The translations under genes were made by a program, and so were the position numbers. The notes beneath the pieces were generated by a model. It was given only the letters and a program-made list of their open reading frames with translations. It did not search any database and was not told the DNA's origin. This document shows, in pieces, positions 7,645-14,873 of a DNA stretch of 22,334 nucleotides. Position 1 is the first letter of the stretch, and every line of letters begins with the position of its first letter. Origin of the DNA: Burkholderiales bacterium (GTDB lineage Bacteria; Pseudomonadota; Gammaproteobacteria; Burkholderiales; Burkholderiaceae_C); assembly GCA_025352345.1 (NCBI GenBank), contig JANXTP010000270.1:1-22334 (forward strand), written 5' to 3'.

Positions 7645-8658
7645 ATGAATTTCAGAGTCGATCGATGGAGCGCCGTGGCGCTGCGCAGCAGCCTGGTGAT
7701 CCTGACGACGGTGGGCGCGTTGCTGCTGTCATCGTGCGGCGGTGGCGGCCAATCCAGCCAGTCCAAGCGGTTCAAGCCGACGCGGATGATTGTTTTCGGT
7801 GACGAGGCCAGCTTGTTGGTGCCGACCACCCCCGGTGGCAACGATTCGCGCAAGTACACCAACAACGGATTCAACGCGACCGATACGGCAGTGATCGATT
7901 GCTTCAACGCGAGCCGGCTGTGGGTCCAGTTCCTGGCGGATGAATACGGCCTGGTGTTCGCCGAATGCAATCCGAACAACGCGACGGCCACGGCACAGAT
8001 GCGCGCCACAGCCGGTGCCAAGGTGGCCGATCTGGTCACAGCAGTCGATGCTTTTCTGGCGGCCAGCGCCCCCGTGCCCACCGATCTGATCACGATGATG
8101 GTCGGCACCAACGACATCGTTGAGCTTTACGACAGCGTCAGCTCAGCGGCTATGAAGCAGGACGCTGCGGTGGCCGAAGCGAAACGCCGTGGCGTGCTGT
8201 TCGGCAATCAGATCAACCGGCTCACCAATAATTCCAACACGAGGGGCCGGGTGATGTACTCCACGGTCCCCGAGCTGGATTTGACGCCATTCGCCCAGGG
8301 TAAATCGTCAGGTGATAAGTCGCTGTTGAATCTGCTGACCACCAGCTTCAACGACGCGATGCGCGGCAAGGTCGAGATCAACGGGCGCAGCAACGGTTTT
8401 CTCGATACGGCGCAACGGTTTCGCAACATTGTCGATTTCGTGCGGCGGGGCAAGTCACTCTCCAACTCCGCAATCATCAATGTCACCGTCGCGTCCTGCC
8501 TGGACCCGGTCAACCTGCTGAGTTGCAATAACAACACGCTGGTGACCGGCGCCACAGCCACCAATTACTTGTGGGCTGGCAACGTCAACTTCAGCGCCGC
8601 CGGCCACATCTTGGTCGGCGACGACGCGGTCCGTCTGGCTACCAACCTGCCGTGGTGA
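7645..8658 (+). CDS. Lipoprotein related to SGNH/GDSL hydrolases, catalytic residues replaced
   Basis: The 337-residue protein has a lipoprotein signal with hydrophobic core VILTTVGALLL and lipobox LSSC, then a Gly/Ser/Gln-rich tether. The rest follows the SGNH/GDSL layout: block I MIVFGDEAS (52-54 = GDE), block III MVGTND (154-157 = GTND), and a C-terminal block V equivalent WAGNVNFSAAGH ending at His321. In active enzymes block I is GDS and block V is DxxHP. Here the nucleophile position is Glu54, and if block V is aligned on the AGH end, the Asp and His positions are Gly312 and Asn315. Hydrolysis by the usual triad seems impossible. Its base composition looks slightly less GC-rich than the neighbours, with Asn-rich stretches. 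It follows sua5 by 33 bases with no visible promoter. Function is unknown; a binding role is conceivable. Confidence 0.8.
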   Translation: MNFRVDRWSAVALRSSLVILTTVGALLLSSCGGGGQSSQSKRFKPTRMIVFGDEASLLVPTTPGGNDSRKYTNNGFNATDTAVIDCFNASRLWVQFLADEYGLVFAECNPNNATATAQMRATAGAKVADLVTAVDAFLAASAPVPTDLITMMVGTNDIVELYDSVSSAAMKQDAAVAEAKRRGVLFGNQINRLTNNSNTRGRVMYSTVPELDLTPFAQGKSSGDKSLLNLLTTSFNDAMRGKVEINGRSNGFLDTAQRFRNIVDFVRRGKSLSNSAIINVTVASCLDPVNLLSCNNNTLVTGATATNYLWAGNVNFSAAGHILVGDDAVRLATNLPW

Positions 8659-8669
8659 CGCGTTCGCCT

Positions 8670-8688
8670 GTCAGCCCGGCCGGCTGAC
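8670..8688. terminator. Hairpin between convergent genes
   Basis: GTCAGCC at 8670-8676 pairs perfectly with GGCTGAC at 8682-8688 around a five-base loop. It lies at the 3' ends of the convergent SGNH-like and SemiSWEET genes and overlaps the stop codon of the latter. No T-run follows on either strand, so efficient intrinsic termination is uncertain. Confidence 0.3.
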
Positions 8689-8952
8689 CCGCCGCCCGCG
8701 CAACTTCATCAGCAGGATCGCCAATGCCAGCACCAAGGTGATGGCATTGGCGACGACGATCGGCCAGGCGCCCAGCACCACGCCGTAGGCCAGCCACAGC
8801 GCCACCCCGACGGTGAAACAGCCGTACATGCCCAGCGAGATGCCGCTGACATCGCCGGTGCGAAAGCTCAGCCAGGCCTGGGGAATGAACGACACCGTGG
8901 TCAGTGCCGCGGCGGCATAGCCCAGCAGGTCGATCCAGGCGGCAGCGCTCAT
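8671..8952 (-). CDS. SemiSWEET/PQ-loop family small transporter
   Basis: The 93-residue protein has three predicted membrane helices: about residues 5-25, 38-58 and 63-83. The first contains the PQ-loop signature SFIPQAW. Three helices and this length fit SemiSWEETs, which dimerise to make a sugar-conducting pore in the inner membrane. The substrate cannot be read from the sequence. The start at 8952 gives the normal family N-terminus; the longer frame from 9006 would overlap dacB by 50 bases. It begins four bases after the dacB stop, so the two are almost certainly co-transcribed. Confidence 0.85.
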   Translation of the reverse strand: MSAAAWIDLLGYAAAALTTVSFIPQAWLSFRTGDVSGISLGMYGCFTVGVALWLAYGVVLGAWPIVVANAITLVLALAILLMKLRGRRVSRPG

Positions 8953-8956
8953 CGCG

Positions 8957-10453
8957 TCATTTCGCGCTGTTTTCCACGCCGATGACCTGCGCCTCAGCCA
9001 GGCCATCGTTTGTCGCCCACTGGATCAACGCTTCCAGCGCGGGCCACGCCGCCGCCGCGTTCGGATGGTTGACGATGCCGACCAGCACATAGCGCCGCCC
9101 GCTCGGTGTCAGCACATAGCCTGCCACCGCGGTCACATCGCGCAGCGACCCTGTCTTCAAGTGCGCCCGGCCGGTGAGCGTTTGTGACCGCCGCATCGTG
9201 CCATCGACGCCGCTGACCGGCAGCGAGGCCATCAGCTCCGGCATCAGCGGGCTGGCTGCAGCGTCTTGCAGCAGCCGCGCCAGCAAGGCGGCGCTGACGC
9301 GGGTCTCGCGCGACAGGCCCGAGCCGTTGTCGATCACCGCCGCGCGGCCGGCGTCGCCGTAGCGCGTGGCCAGCCAGCCGCGCAGCACCTCGCGCGCGCC
9401 GTCCGGCGTGCCCAGGCCGCGTTGCGTCAGCGCCAGCGTCAGGAACAACTGCTGCGCCATCAGGTTGTTGCTGTACTTGTTGATGTCGCGGATCACCTCG
9501 GCCAGCGGCGGTGACGCCAGCTCGAAGGTCGGCGCGGTGGCTGGCGCCACGCCGTCGCGCACGCTGCCGGTCAGCTTGCCACCCATCTCGGCCCACAGGC
9601 CTGCGAGCATCCGCTCGTTGTAGCGCGCGGGGTCGGCGTATGCCACGGGCCATTGCTTCTCGCCGCAGGCCGGTGAGTAGAGGCCCTTGAAGCGCAGCCG
9701 CTGCGGGTCGGAAAAATCGGCCTGCAAGGCGCTGCGCCAGTCGTTGCACTGCGTCGCCCCGACGCCGGCTGCCAGTGGCACGCGAGCATCGGCACGCACG
9801 CCTTCCAGCGCCGGCTCGGTCGAGATCACCGCGACGCCGTGCGCCGGGTCGGGCGTGAAGGTGAACGACAGCGACTTGTAGTTCAGCAGCAGCGCGTCGG
9901 CGCGCACGTTGTACGGACGCAGCGCCTCGCCGTCGAAGTCGGCGGCGTTCTGCTCGGGCATCTCGAACGCGCTGCGGTCGAGCACGATGTCGCCGCGGAT
10001 CTCGCGCACGCCCAGTTGTTGCAGCCGTCGCAGCAGCAGCCAGACGCGTTCGATGACCAGCTTCGGGTCGCCACTGCCCTTGATGACCACATCGCCTTCG
10101 AACACGCCACTGCCGCCACTGCCACCGACAGGCAGCGCACCCTGCAGCCACACCGGTGTGGTCCAGGCCCAGGCCGGGCCCAGCAGGTCGAGTGCGGCAT
10201 AGGTGGTGAACAGCTTCATCAGCGAAGCCGGATTGACCGCTGCCTGCGCCTGCCACGACAGCCGCGGGGCGCCGTTGCGGCCGGGTTCCTGCACCACCGC
10301 CGACAGCGCCTCGCGCGGTACCCGGGCGTGGTCCATCGCGGCGGCAACCTCGGGTGGCAGCGTGCGCAATGCCGCTGTCGGCGTTGCCGGTGCGGCCACC
10401 GCGTGGCAGCCGAGCAGCAGCAAAAAGGCAGTGGTCCCAACGCGCAAAAACAT
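8957..10453 (-). CDS. dacB: D-alanyl-D-alanine carboxypeptidase/endopeptidase (PBP4 family)
   Basis: DacB trims or cleaves peptidoglycan cross-links in the periplasm. The 498-residue protein has an N-terminal signal peptide (AFLLLLGCHAVAA, cleavage near residue 21) and the three serine-transferase motifs of peptidase family S13: SLMK (Ser77-Lys80), SNN (328-330) and KTG (433-435). The large gap between the first two motifs is the extra domain typical of PBP4. LGC in the signal could be mistaken for a lipobox, but the AVAA site fits signal peptidase I better. No Shine-Dalgarno sequence is obvious before the ATG. It is divergent from tsaB with an 85-bp gap that contains a 12-bp palindrome (10466-10477). 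Confidence 0.96.
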   Translation of the reverse strand: MFLRVGTTAFLLLLGCHAVAAPATPTAALRTLPPEVAAAMDHARVPREALSAVVQEPGRNGAPRLSWQAQAAVNPASLMKLFTTYAALDLLGPAWAWTTPVWLQGALPVGGSGGSGVFEGDVVIKGSGDPKLVIERVWLLLRRLQQLGVREIRGDIVLDRSAFEMPEQNAADFDGEALRPYNVRADALLLNYKSLSFTFTPDPAHGVAVISTEPALEGVRADARVPLAAGVGATQCNDWRSALQADFSDPQRLRFKGLYSPACGEKQWPVAYADPARYNERMLAGLWAEMGGKLTGSVRDGVAPATAPTFELASPPLAEVIRDINKYSNNLMAQQLFLTLALTQRGLGTPDGAREVLRGWLATRYGDAGRAAVIDNGSGLSRETRVSAALLARLLQDAAASPLMPELMASLPVSGVDGTMRRSQTLTGRAHLKTGSLRDVTAVAGYVLTPSGRRYVLVGIVNHPNAAAAWPALEALIQWATNDGLAEAQVIGVENSAK

Positions 10454-10465
10454 GTGGGAATGATC

Positions 10466-10477
10466 GCATGCGCATGC
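10466..10477. repeat. 12-bp perfect palindrome in the dacB-tsaB divergent gap
   Basis: GCATGCGCATGC is identical to its reverse complement. It lies 12 bases upstream of dacB and about 60 upstream of tsaB, where an operator could sit. It is also an overlapping GCATGC repeat, so it may be chance; no known regulator site is recognised. Confidence 0.35.
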
Positions 10478-10538
10478 CGACGCAAACCTCGAAAACCCGC
10501 CGCAGACAAGCCCGATCGGCCGCAGCTAGACTCGTCTC

Positions 10539-11297
10539 GTGCCTTCTCCATTGACCGCCTGCCTGGCCTTCGACACCGCCACCGAGCACCTGAGCATCGC
10601 GCTGCAGGTGGGTGATCGCACGTGGTCGCACGAGGCCGCGGGCGGTGCGCTGGCCTCGTCCACCTTGATCCCCGGCGTGATGGATCTGCTGGCCCAGGCC
10701 GGCATCGGTTTGCGCGAGCTCGACGCCATCGCCTTCGGGCGCGGGCCGGGCGCCTTCACCGGCTTGCGCACCGCCTGTTCGGTGGCGCAGGGGCTGGCCT
10801 TCGGTGCCGACAAGCCGGTGCTGCCGATCGACACCTTGCTGGCCGTGGCCGAAGACGCGCGCAGGCTGTCAGACGGCGAGATCATCGACGACGTGTGGGT
10901 CACGATGGATGCGCGGATGGACGAAATCTACGCGGCACATGCGGTGTTCGAGGCGGGTGCATGGCGGCTTGCGACTGCGCCCTGGCTGTGCACGCTGCCG
11001 CAGCTGAACGAGCGCTGGCGCGGTGTTGCGCCGCGCGCGGTGGCCGGCACGGCTCTCACCGCGTTCGGCGACCGGCTGGCCTGCGGCACTGCGCTGCGTC
11101 TGCCGCAGGCCTTGCCACGGGCGCGCGCGATGCTGCCGCTGGCTGCCGCGCTGTGGGCACAAGGCGGTGCCGTCGATGCGGCGCAGGCGCTGCCGCTGTA
11201 CCTGCGCGACAAGGTGGCACAGACGATGGCCGAGCGCGCGGCCGCGAAGGCGCTGGCGGCATCTGCGGCACCCGAGGCACCCGAGGTGTTGCGATGA
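10539..11297 (+). CDS. tsaB: tRNA t6A modification protein TsaB
   Basis: TsaB is the catalytically inactive ASKHA-fold partner that dimerises with TsaD and, with TsaE, transfers threonylcarbamoyl to A37 of tRNA. The 252-residue product begins ACLAFDTATEHLSIAL and contains GRGPGAFTGLRTACSVAQGLAF (about 67-88) and VTMDARMDEIYAA, all typical of TsaB. The start is a GTG at 10539; no upstream ATG is available before the in-frame TAG, and a TTG at 10551 is a less likely alternative. It is the first of four plus-strand genes joined by overlaps; its TGA overlaps the rimI ATG (ATGA). Confidence 0.95.
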   Translation: MPSPLTACLAFDTATEHLSIALQVGDRTWSHEAAGGALASSTLIPGVMDLLAQAGIGLRELDAIAFGRGPGAFTGLRTACSVAQGLAFGADKPVLPIDTLLAVAEDARRLSDGEIIDDVWVTMDARMDEIYAAHAVFEAGAWRLATAPWLCTLPQLNERWRGVAPRAVAGTALTAFGDRLACGTALRLPQALPRARAMLPLAAALWAQGGAVDAAQALPLYLRDKVAQTMAERAAAKALAASAAPEAPEVLR

Positions 11298-11782
11298 ATG
11301 CGGTGCTGCGCCACGCCCAGCGGCTGGAGAAGATGACGGCCGCCCACCTCGACGAAGTGATGACGATCGAGAACGCGGCCTACCCGTTCCCCTGGACACG
11401 CGGCAACTTCATCGATTCACTGGCCTCGGGCTACCCGGCGCAGGTGCTGTTCGACAGCGACCGGCGCGGCCACGTGATCGGCTATTTCGTCGCGATGGAA
11501 GGGGTTGATGAACTGCACCTGCTGAACCTGACGGTCGCGCCTGAGGCGCAGAGCCAGGGCCACGGCCGCTTCATGCTCGATGCCTTGGTCGATCTGTGCC
11601 GGCCATGCCGTGCGCTGCAACTGTGGCTCGAAGTGCGGCAGAGCAACCCGCGTGCGCACGCGCTGTACCTGCGTTATGGCTTCCGCGACGTCGGCGTGCG
11701 GCGCGGTTACTACCCCGCTGCGGCCGGTCGGCGTGAAGACGCGCTGGTGATGAGCCTGGATCTGTCCGGTGGCGGCGCATGA
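11294..11782 (+). CDS. rimI: Ribosomal protein S18-alanine N-acetyltransferase
   Basis: RimI acetylates the N-terminal alanine of ribosomal protein S18. The 162-residue GNAT protein has the acetyl-CoA binding motif QSQGHG (86-91), preceded by the beta-strand LHLLNLTVAP and followed by WLEVRQSNPRAHALYLRYGFRDVGVRRGYY, the RimI-typical C-terminal motif with its Asn and Tyr residues. It overlaps tsaB by four bases upstream and udg by four bases downstream (both ATGA), so translation is probably coupled. The tsaB-rimI pairing is widespread in bacteria. Which protein it really modifies is inferred from the family. Confidence 0.93.
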   Translation: MNAVLRHAQRLEKMTAAHLDEVMTIENAAYPFPWTRGNFIDSLASGYPAQVLFDSDRRGHVIGYFVAMEGVDELHLLNLTVAPEAQSQGHGRFMLDALVDLCRPCRALQLWLEVRQSNPRAHALYLRYGFRDVGVRRGYYPAAAGRREDALVMSLDLSGGGA

Positions 11783-12603
11783 CCTGGACTGAACGCCAGC
11801 GTGCGATGCTGGCCGAGATGGGCCTGCGGGTGTGGGATGCGCCGGCAGCCGGCGAGCCCGTAGCCGCCTCGCCGCCACCGGCCTCGATTGCTGAGGCGCA
11901 GCCGACACCCCGCCGCGTCGAGGCGGTCGCCATCTCCGTGCCGCCGTCGTCTGCCGTTGCGGCTCCGGCCGCGATCACCGTGGCGCCTTCGGTCGTCGCC
12001 ACGATGGACTGGCCCGCACTGCGCGAAGCGGTTGCTTCCTGCACGGCGTGTAGCTTGCACACGGGCCGCCGGCAGACGGTGTTCGGTGTCGGCCATCCGC
12101 AGGCGCACTGGATGATCGTCGGCGAGGCACCGGGCGAAGAGGAAGACCGGCGCGGCGAACCCTTCGTTGGCCGCTCCGGCCAGTTGCTCGACAACATGCT
12201 GCGCGCGATCGGGCTCAGCCGGCAGGCCGGAGATACACCCGATCCCGCCCGCCAGGTCTTTATCGCCAACACGCTGAAATGCCGCCCGCCGGGCAACCGC
12301 AATCCGCTGCCAGAAGAGCTGGCGCGTTGCGAGGGCTTCCTGATCCGGCAGATCGAGCTGGTGCAGCCAAAGATCATCCTCGCGATGGGTCGCTTCGCGG
12401 TGCAGAGCCTGTTGCGCAGCACCGCGCCGATCGGCCAGCTGCGCGGCCGCGTTCACCGCTACCAGGGTGTGCCGCTGGTCGTCACCTACCACCCGGCCTA
12501 CCTGCTGCGCAACCTGATTGAGAAGGCCCGCGCCTGGGACGACCTGTGCCTGGCGCTCGATGCTGTCGAAGCGTCAGCGGCACACGTCGCCCGTGGTGCC
12601 TGA
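11779..12603 (+). CDS. udg: Uracil-DNA glycosylase, family 4 (iron-sulfur)
   Basis: The enzyme removes uracil from DNA to start base excision repair. The 274-residue protein has a Pro/Ala-rich N-terminal extension (about 20-75) and then a family 4 core: GEAPGEEEDRRGEPFVG (motif A region) and HPAYLLRN (late motif). Four cysteines at 88, 91, 168 and 184 match the CX2C...CX15C pattern that binds the [4Fe-4S] cluster in this family. The extension is a common feature of Burkholderiales versions and is presumably disordered. It overlaps rimI by four bases and the next gene by 44 bases. Confidence 0.94.
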   Translation: MTWTERQRAMLAEMGLRVWDAPAAGEPVAASPPPASIAEAQPTPRRVEAVAISVPPSSAVAAPAAITVAPSVVATMDWPALREAVASCTACSLHTGRRQTVFGVGHPQAHWMIVGEAPGEEEDRRGEPFVGRSGQLLDNMLRAIGLSRQAGDTPDPARQVFIANTLKCRPPGNRNPLPEELARCEGFLIRQIELVQPKIILAMGRFAVQSLLRSTAPIGQLRGRVHRYQGVPLVVTYHPAYLLRNLIEKARAWDDLCLALDAVEASAAHVARGA

Positions 12604-13498
12604 CGCGGCGGCGCAAGCAGCATGCGAGCTGCGCTGGCTGCTGCTGTCGCCACCGCTGCTCGACACCGCACCGGGCGCGCACGTGGCGCAGGTGCAGCAG
12701 TTCAGCGCGAGCGAGCGAGACGCGATCTCGGCGTGGCTGGACGGCATCGACCGCGCGCCGCAAGCGCTGTTCGACGCTGTGCATGCGGTCGCACCGAGCG
12801 GAACCGATCCGCTCTCGCGCCGCCCGCCGTCGCTGCGCCTGGGCCGCCGCGCCGAACGGCTGATGGCGTTCTTCCTGCGGCATGGCCCAACGCACCGGCT
12901 GGTGGCGGCGAACATCCCGCTGCGCCATGTGTCACCGGACGGCGACCACACGACACTGGGCGAAATCGATTTCCTGCTGCACGACGCCCGTGGCCAGGCG
13001 TGGCACTGGGAACTGGCGGTCAAGTTCTTTTTGTGCACCGGCACCGGGCCGCAGGCCACCGCAGCCGACTTCGTCGGCCCCGACCGCGCGGAAACCTTCG
13101 ACAGCAAGCTGCGCAAGATGTTCGACCGGCAGCTGCGTCACTTGCCACCGCCGCCGTGGGACAACGAGATCTGGACCCCAGCGGCCTGCACGCGGGGGCG
13201 TCTGTTCTACCGCCATGGCAGCCAGGTACCGTGCACACCTGGCGTGCATCCTGGGCACCTGCAAGGCAGATGGATCGAGCGCGATCGCGTTGACCAGCTG
13301 CCTGCCGCCAACGCGCCGGTCTGGCGCGTCGTGCCGCGCAACGACTGGATGTGCCCGCAACCGCTGCTCGCGCGCGACGGCCGAACGCTGAACGCGATCG
13401 CCGACGGCCTCAACGACGTACCGACAGCGCTGGCCACGATGGTGCTGCGCGGCGACGAGCCCGACCCATTGCCGCTGTTCGTCGTCAGTCCGGCTTGA
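12560..13498 (+). CDS. DUF1853 family protein
   Basis: The 313-residue product matches the DUF1853 family by its core: LGRRAERLMAFFL, LGEIDFLL and WHWELAVKFFL, followed by LPLFVV at the C-terminus. The E...D...E..K spacing in GEIDFLL...WELAVKF is reminiscent of PD-(D/E)XK nucleases, but that is my inference and no activity is established to my knowledge. The start is uncertain: the ATG at 12560 overlaps udg by 44 bases; GTGs at 12593 and 12596 would give a protein about 11 residues shorter beginning just before the udg stop. It ends with a 14-base tail-to-tail overlap with glmU. Co-transcription with tsaB-rimI-udg is likely. Confidence 0.8.
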   Translation: MLSKRQRHTSPVVPDAAAQAACELRWLLLSPPLLDTAPGAHVAQVQQFSASERDAISAWLDGIDRAPQALFDAVHAVAPSGTDPLSRRPPSLRLGRRAERLMAFFLRHGPTHRLVAANIPLRHVSPDGDHTTLGEIDFLLHDARGQAWHWELAVKFFLCTGTGPQATAADFVGPDRAETFDSKLRKMFDRQLRHLPPPPWDNEIWTPAACTRGRLFYRHGSQVPCTPGVHPGHLQGRWIERDRVDQLPAANAPVWRVVPRNDWMCPQPLLARDGRTLNAIADGLNDVPTALATMVLRGDEPDPLPLFVVSPA

Positions 13499-14873
13499 CC
13501 GGTCGCTTCCAGGTCGGCAGCGACACCTGCCGGCCGCGCACCACCGTCAGCTGCCCGGCGGGCGCCTGCCGGGTGATCGTCGACCCGGCGCCGATGGTGG
13601 CACCGGCGCCGATCGTGACTGGCGCCACCAGCACGCAGTTGCTGCCCACATGCACGTCGGCGCCGATCTCGGTGTGGTTCTTTTTGGCGCCGTCGTAATT
13701 CGCAGTGATGCTGCCGGCGCCGAAGTTGACCCGCTCGCCGACCGTCGCGTCGCCGAGGTAGGCCAGGTGGTTGGCCTTGGCGCCATCTGCCAGCGTCGAG
13801 TTCTTCACCTCGACGAAATTGCCGATGTGCACCTCGGCGCCCAGCACGGCGCCGGGCCGCAAGCGGGCGTAGGGACCGATCAGCGAGCCGCGGCCCACCG
13901 TTACGCCCAGCGTGTCGCCGTCGATGTGGGTGTAAGGGTGGATCACCACGTCGTCGCCAATCACGGCGTTGCGGATCACGCAGTTCGCGCCGACCTTGAC
14001 CCGGTCGCCCAACGACACCGTGCCCTCGAACACGCAGTTCACATCGATGCTGACATCGACCCCGCACAGCAGGTGGCCGCGCACATCGATGCGTGCCGGG
14101 TCGGCGAGGCGCACGCCGGCGCTCATCAGCGCATCCGCCTGGTCGCGCTGGCACAGGCGTTCGAGTTCGGCCAGCTGCTGTGGGCTGTTGACCCCCAGCA
14201 CCTCGCTGGCGCGCTGAGGTTGTGTTGCCACCACCGGCACGCCATCGGCCACCGCGAAAGCAACCACATCGGTCAGGTAGTACTCGCCCTGGGCATTGCG
14301 GTTGTCCAGGTGGGCCAGCCAGCGTTTCAGCAGCGCGGTGGGCGCCGCCATCGCGCCGGTGTAGACCTCGGCGATCGCCCGCTGCTCGGGGGTCGCGTCC
14401 TTGTGTTCAACGATCGCCTGCACGGTCGAGTCTCCAGTCGCATCCGTGCGACGCAGGATGCGGCCATAGCCGGTGGCGTCATTCAGCGTCACGGTCAGCA
14501 GCGCCAGATTGTCACCGGCGCAGGCATCGACCAATGCACGCAAGGTCGCGGCCTCGATCAGCGGGGTGTCGCCGTTCAGGATCAGCGTGACGCCAGCCTC
14601 ATGCAACTGCGGCGCCGCCTGCTGCACCGCGTGCCCGGTGCCCTGTTGCGGGCTCTGTCGAACGAATTGCAGATTCGGTGCTCTCACCGCAGCCTCGACC
14701 TGCTCGGCGCCGTGGCCGGTGACCACGACGATGCGGTCGGCCGCCACCGCACCGGCCGTCTGGAGCACATGCTCCAGTAAGCTGCGCCCGGCCAGTTCGT
14801 GCAACACCTTGGGGCGGTCCGATTTCATCCGAGTGCCTTTGCCCGCCGCCATGATCACAATGTCCAACGCCAT
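13485..14873 (-). CDS. glmU: Bifunctional GlmU (GlcN-1-P acetyltransferase / GlcNAc-1-P uridylyltransferase)
   Basis: GlmU makes UDP-GlcNAc for peptidoglycan and lipopolysaccharide. The 462-residue protein has the N-terminal pyrophosphorylase domain (1 to about 230) with MAAGKGTRM (8-16) and Lys22, LNGDTPL, and GEYYLTDVV. The C-terminal left-handed beta-helix (about 255-462) has VGRGSLIGPYARLRPG, NFVEVKNSTL, catalytic His369 in NHLAYLGD, and NFGAGSITANYDG. Length is normal. The ATG at 14873 is fixed by AGGAGA seven bases upstream; the open frame continues to 14990 but without family similarity. The usual partner glmS is not adjacent: the 3' neighbour is the convergent DUF1853 gene. Confidence 0.97.
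   Translation of the reverse strand: MALDIVIMAAGKGTRMKSDRPKVLHELAGRSLLEHVLQTAGAVAADRIVVVTGHGAEQVEAAVRAPNLQFVRQSPQQGTGHAVQQAAPQLHEAGVTLILNGDTPLIEAATLRALVDACAGDNLALLTVTLNDATGYGRILRRTDATGDSTVQAIVEHKDATPEQRAIAEVYTGAMAAPTALLKRWLAHLDNRNAQGEYYLTDVVAFAVADGVPVVATQPQRASEVLGVNSPQQLAELERLCQRDQADALMSAGVRLADPARIDVRGHLLCGVDVSIDVNCVFEGTVSLGDRVKVGANCVIRNAVIGDDVVIHPYTHIDGDTLGVTVGRGSLIGPYARLRPGAVLGAEVHIGNFVEVKNSTLADGAKANHLAYLGDATVGERVNFGAGSITANYDGAKKNHTEIGADVHVGSNCVLVAPVTIGAGATIGAGSTITRQAPAGQLTVVRGRQVSLPTWKRPVKPD

Noticed and set aside
8994..10631. Minus-strand open frame of 545 codons in another frame of dacB
   Set aside because: dacB in the overlapping frame has all penicillin-binding motifs; this one is arginine-rich with none.
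13650..14780. Plus-strand open frame opposite glmU
   Set aside because: Shadow of glmU; composition dominated by His, Gln, Arg and Val with no recognisable domain.
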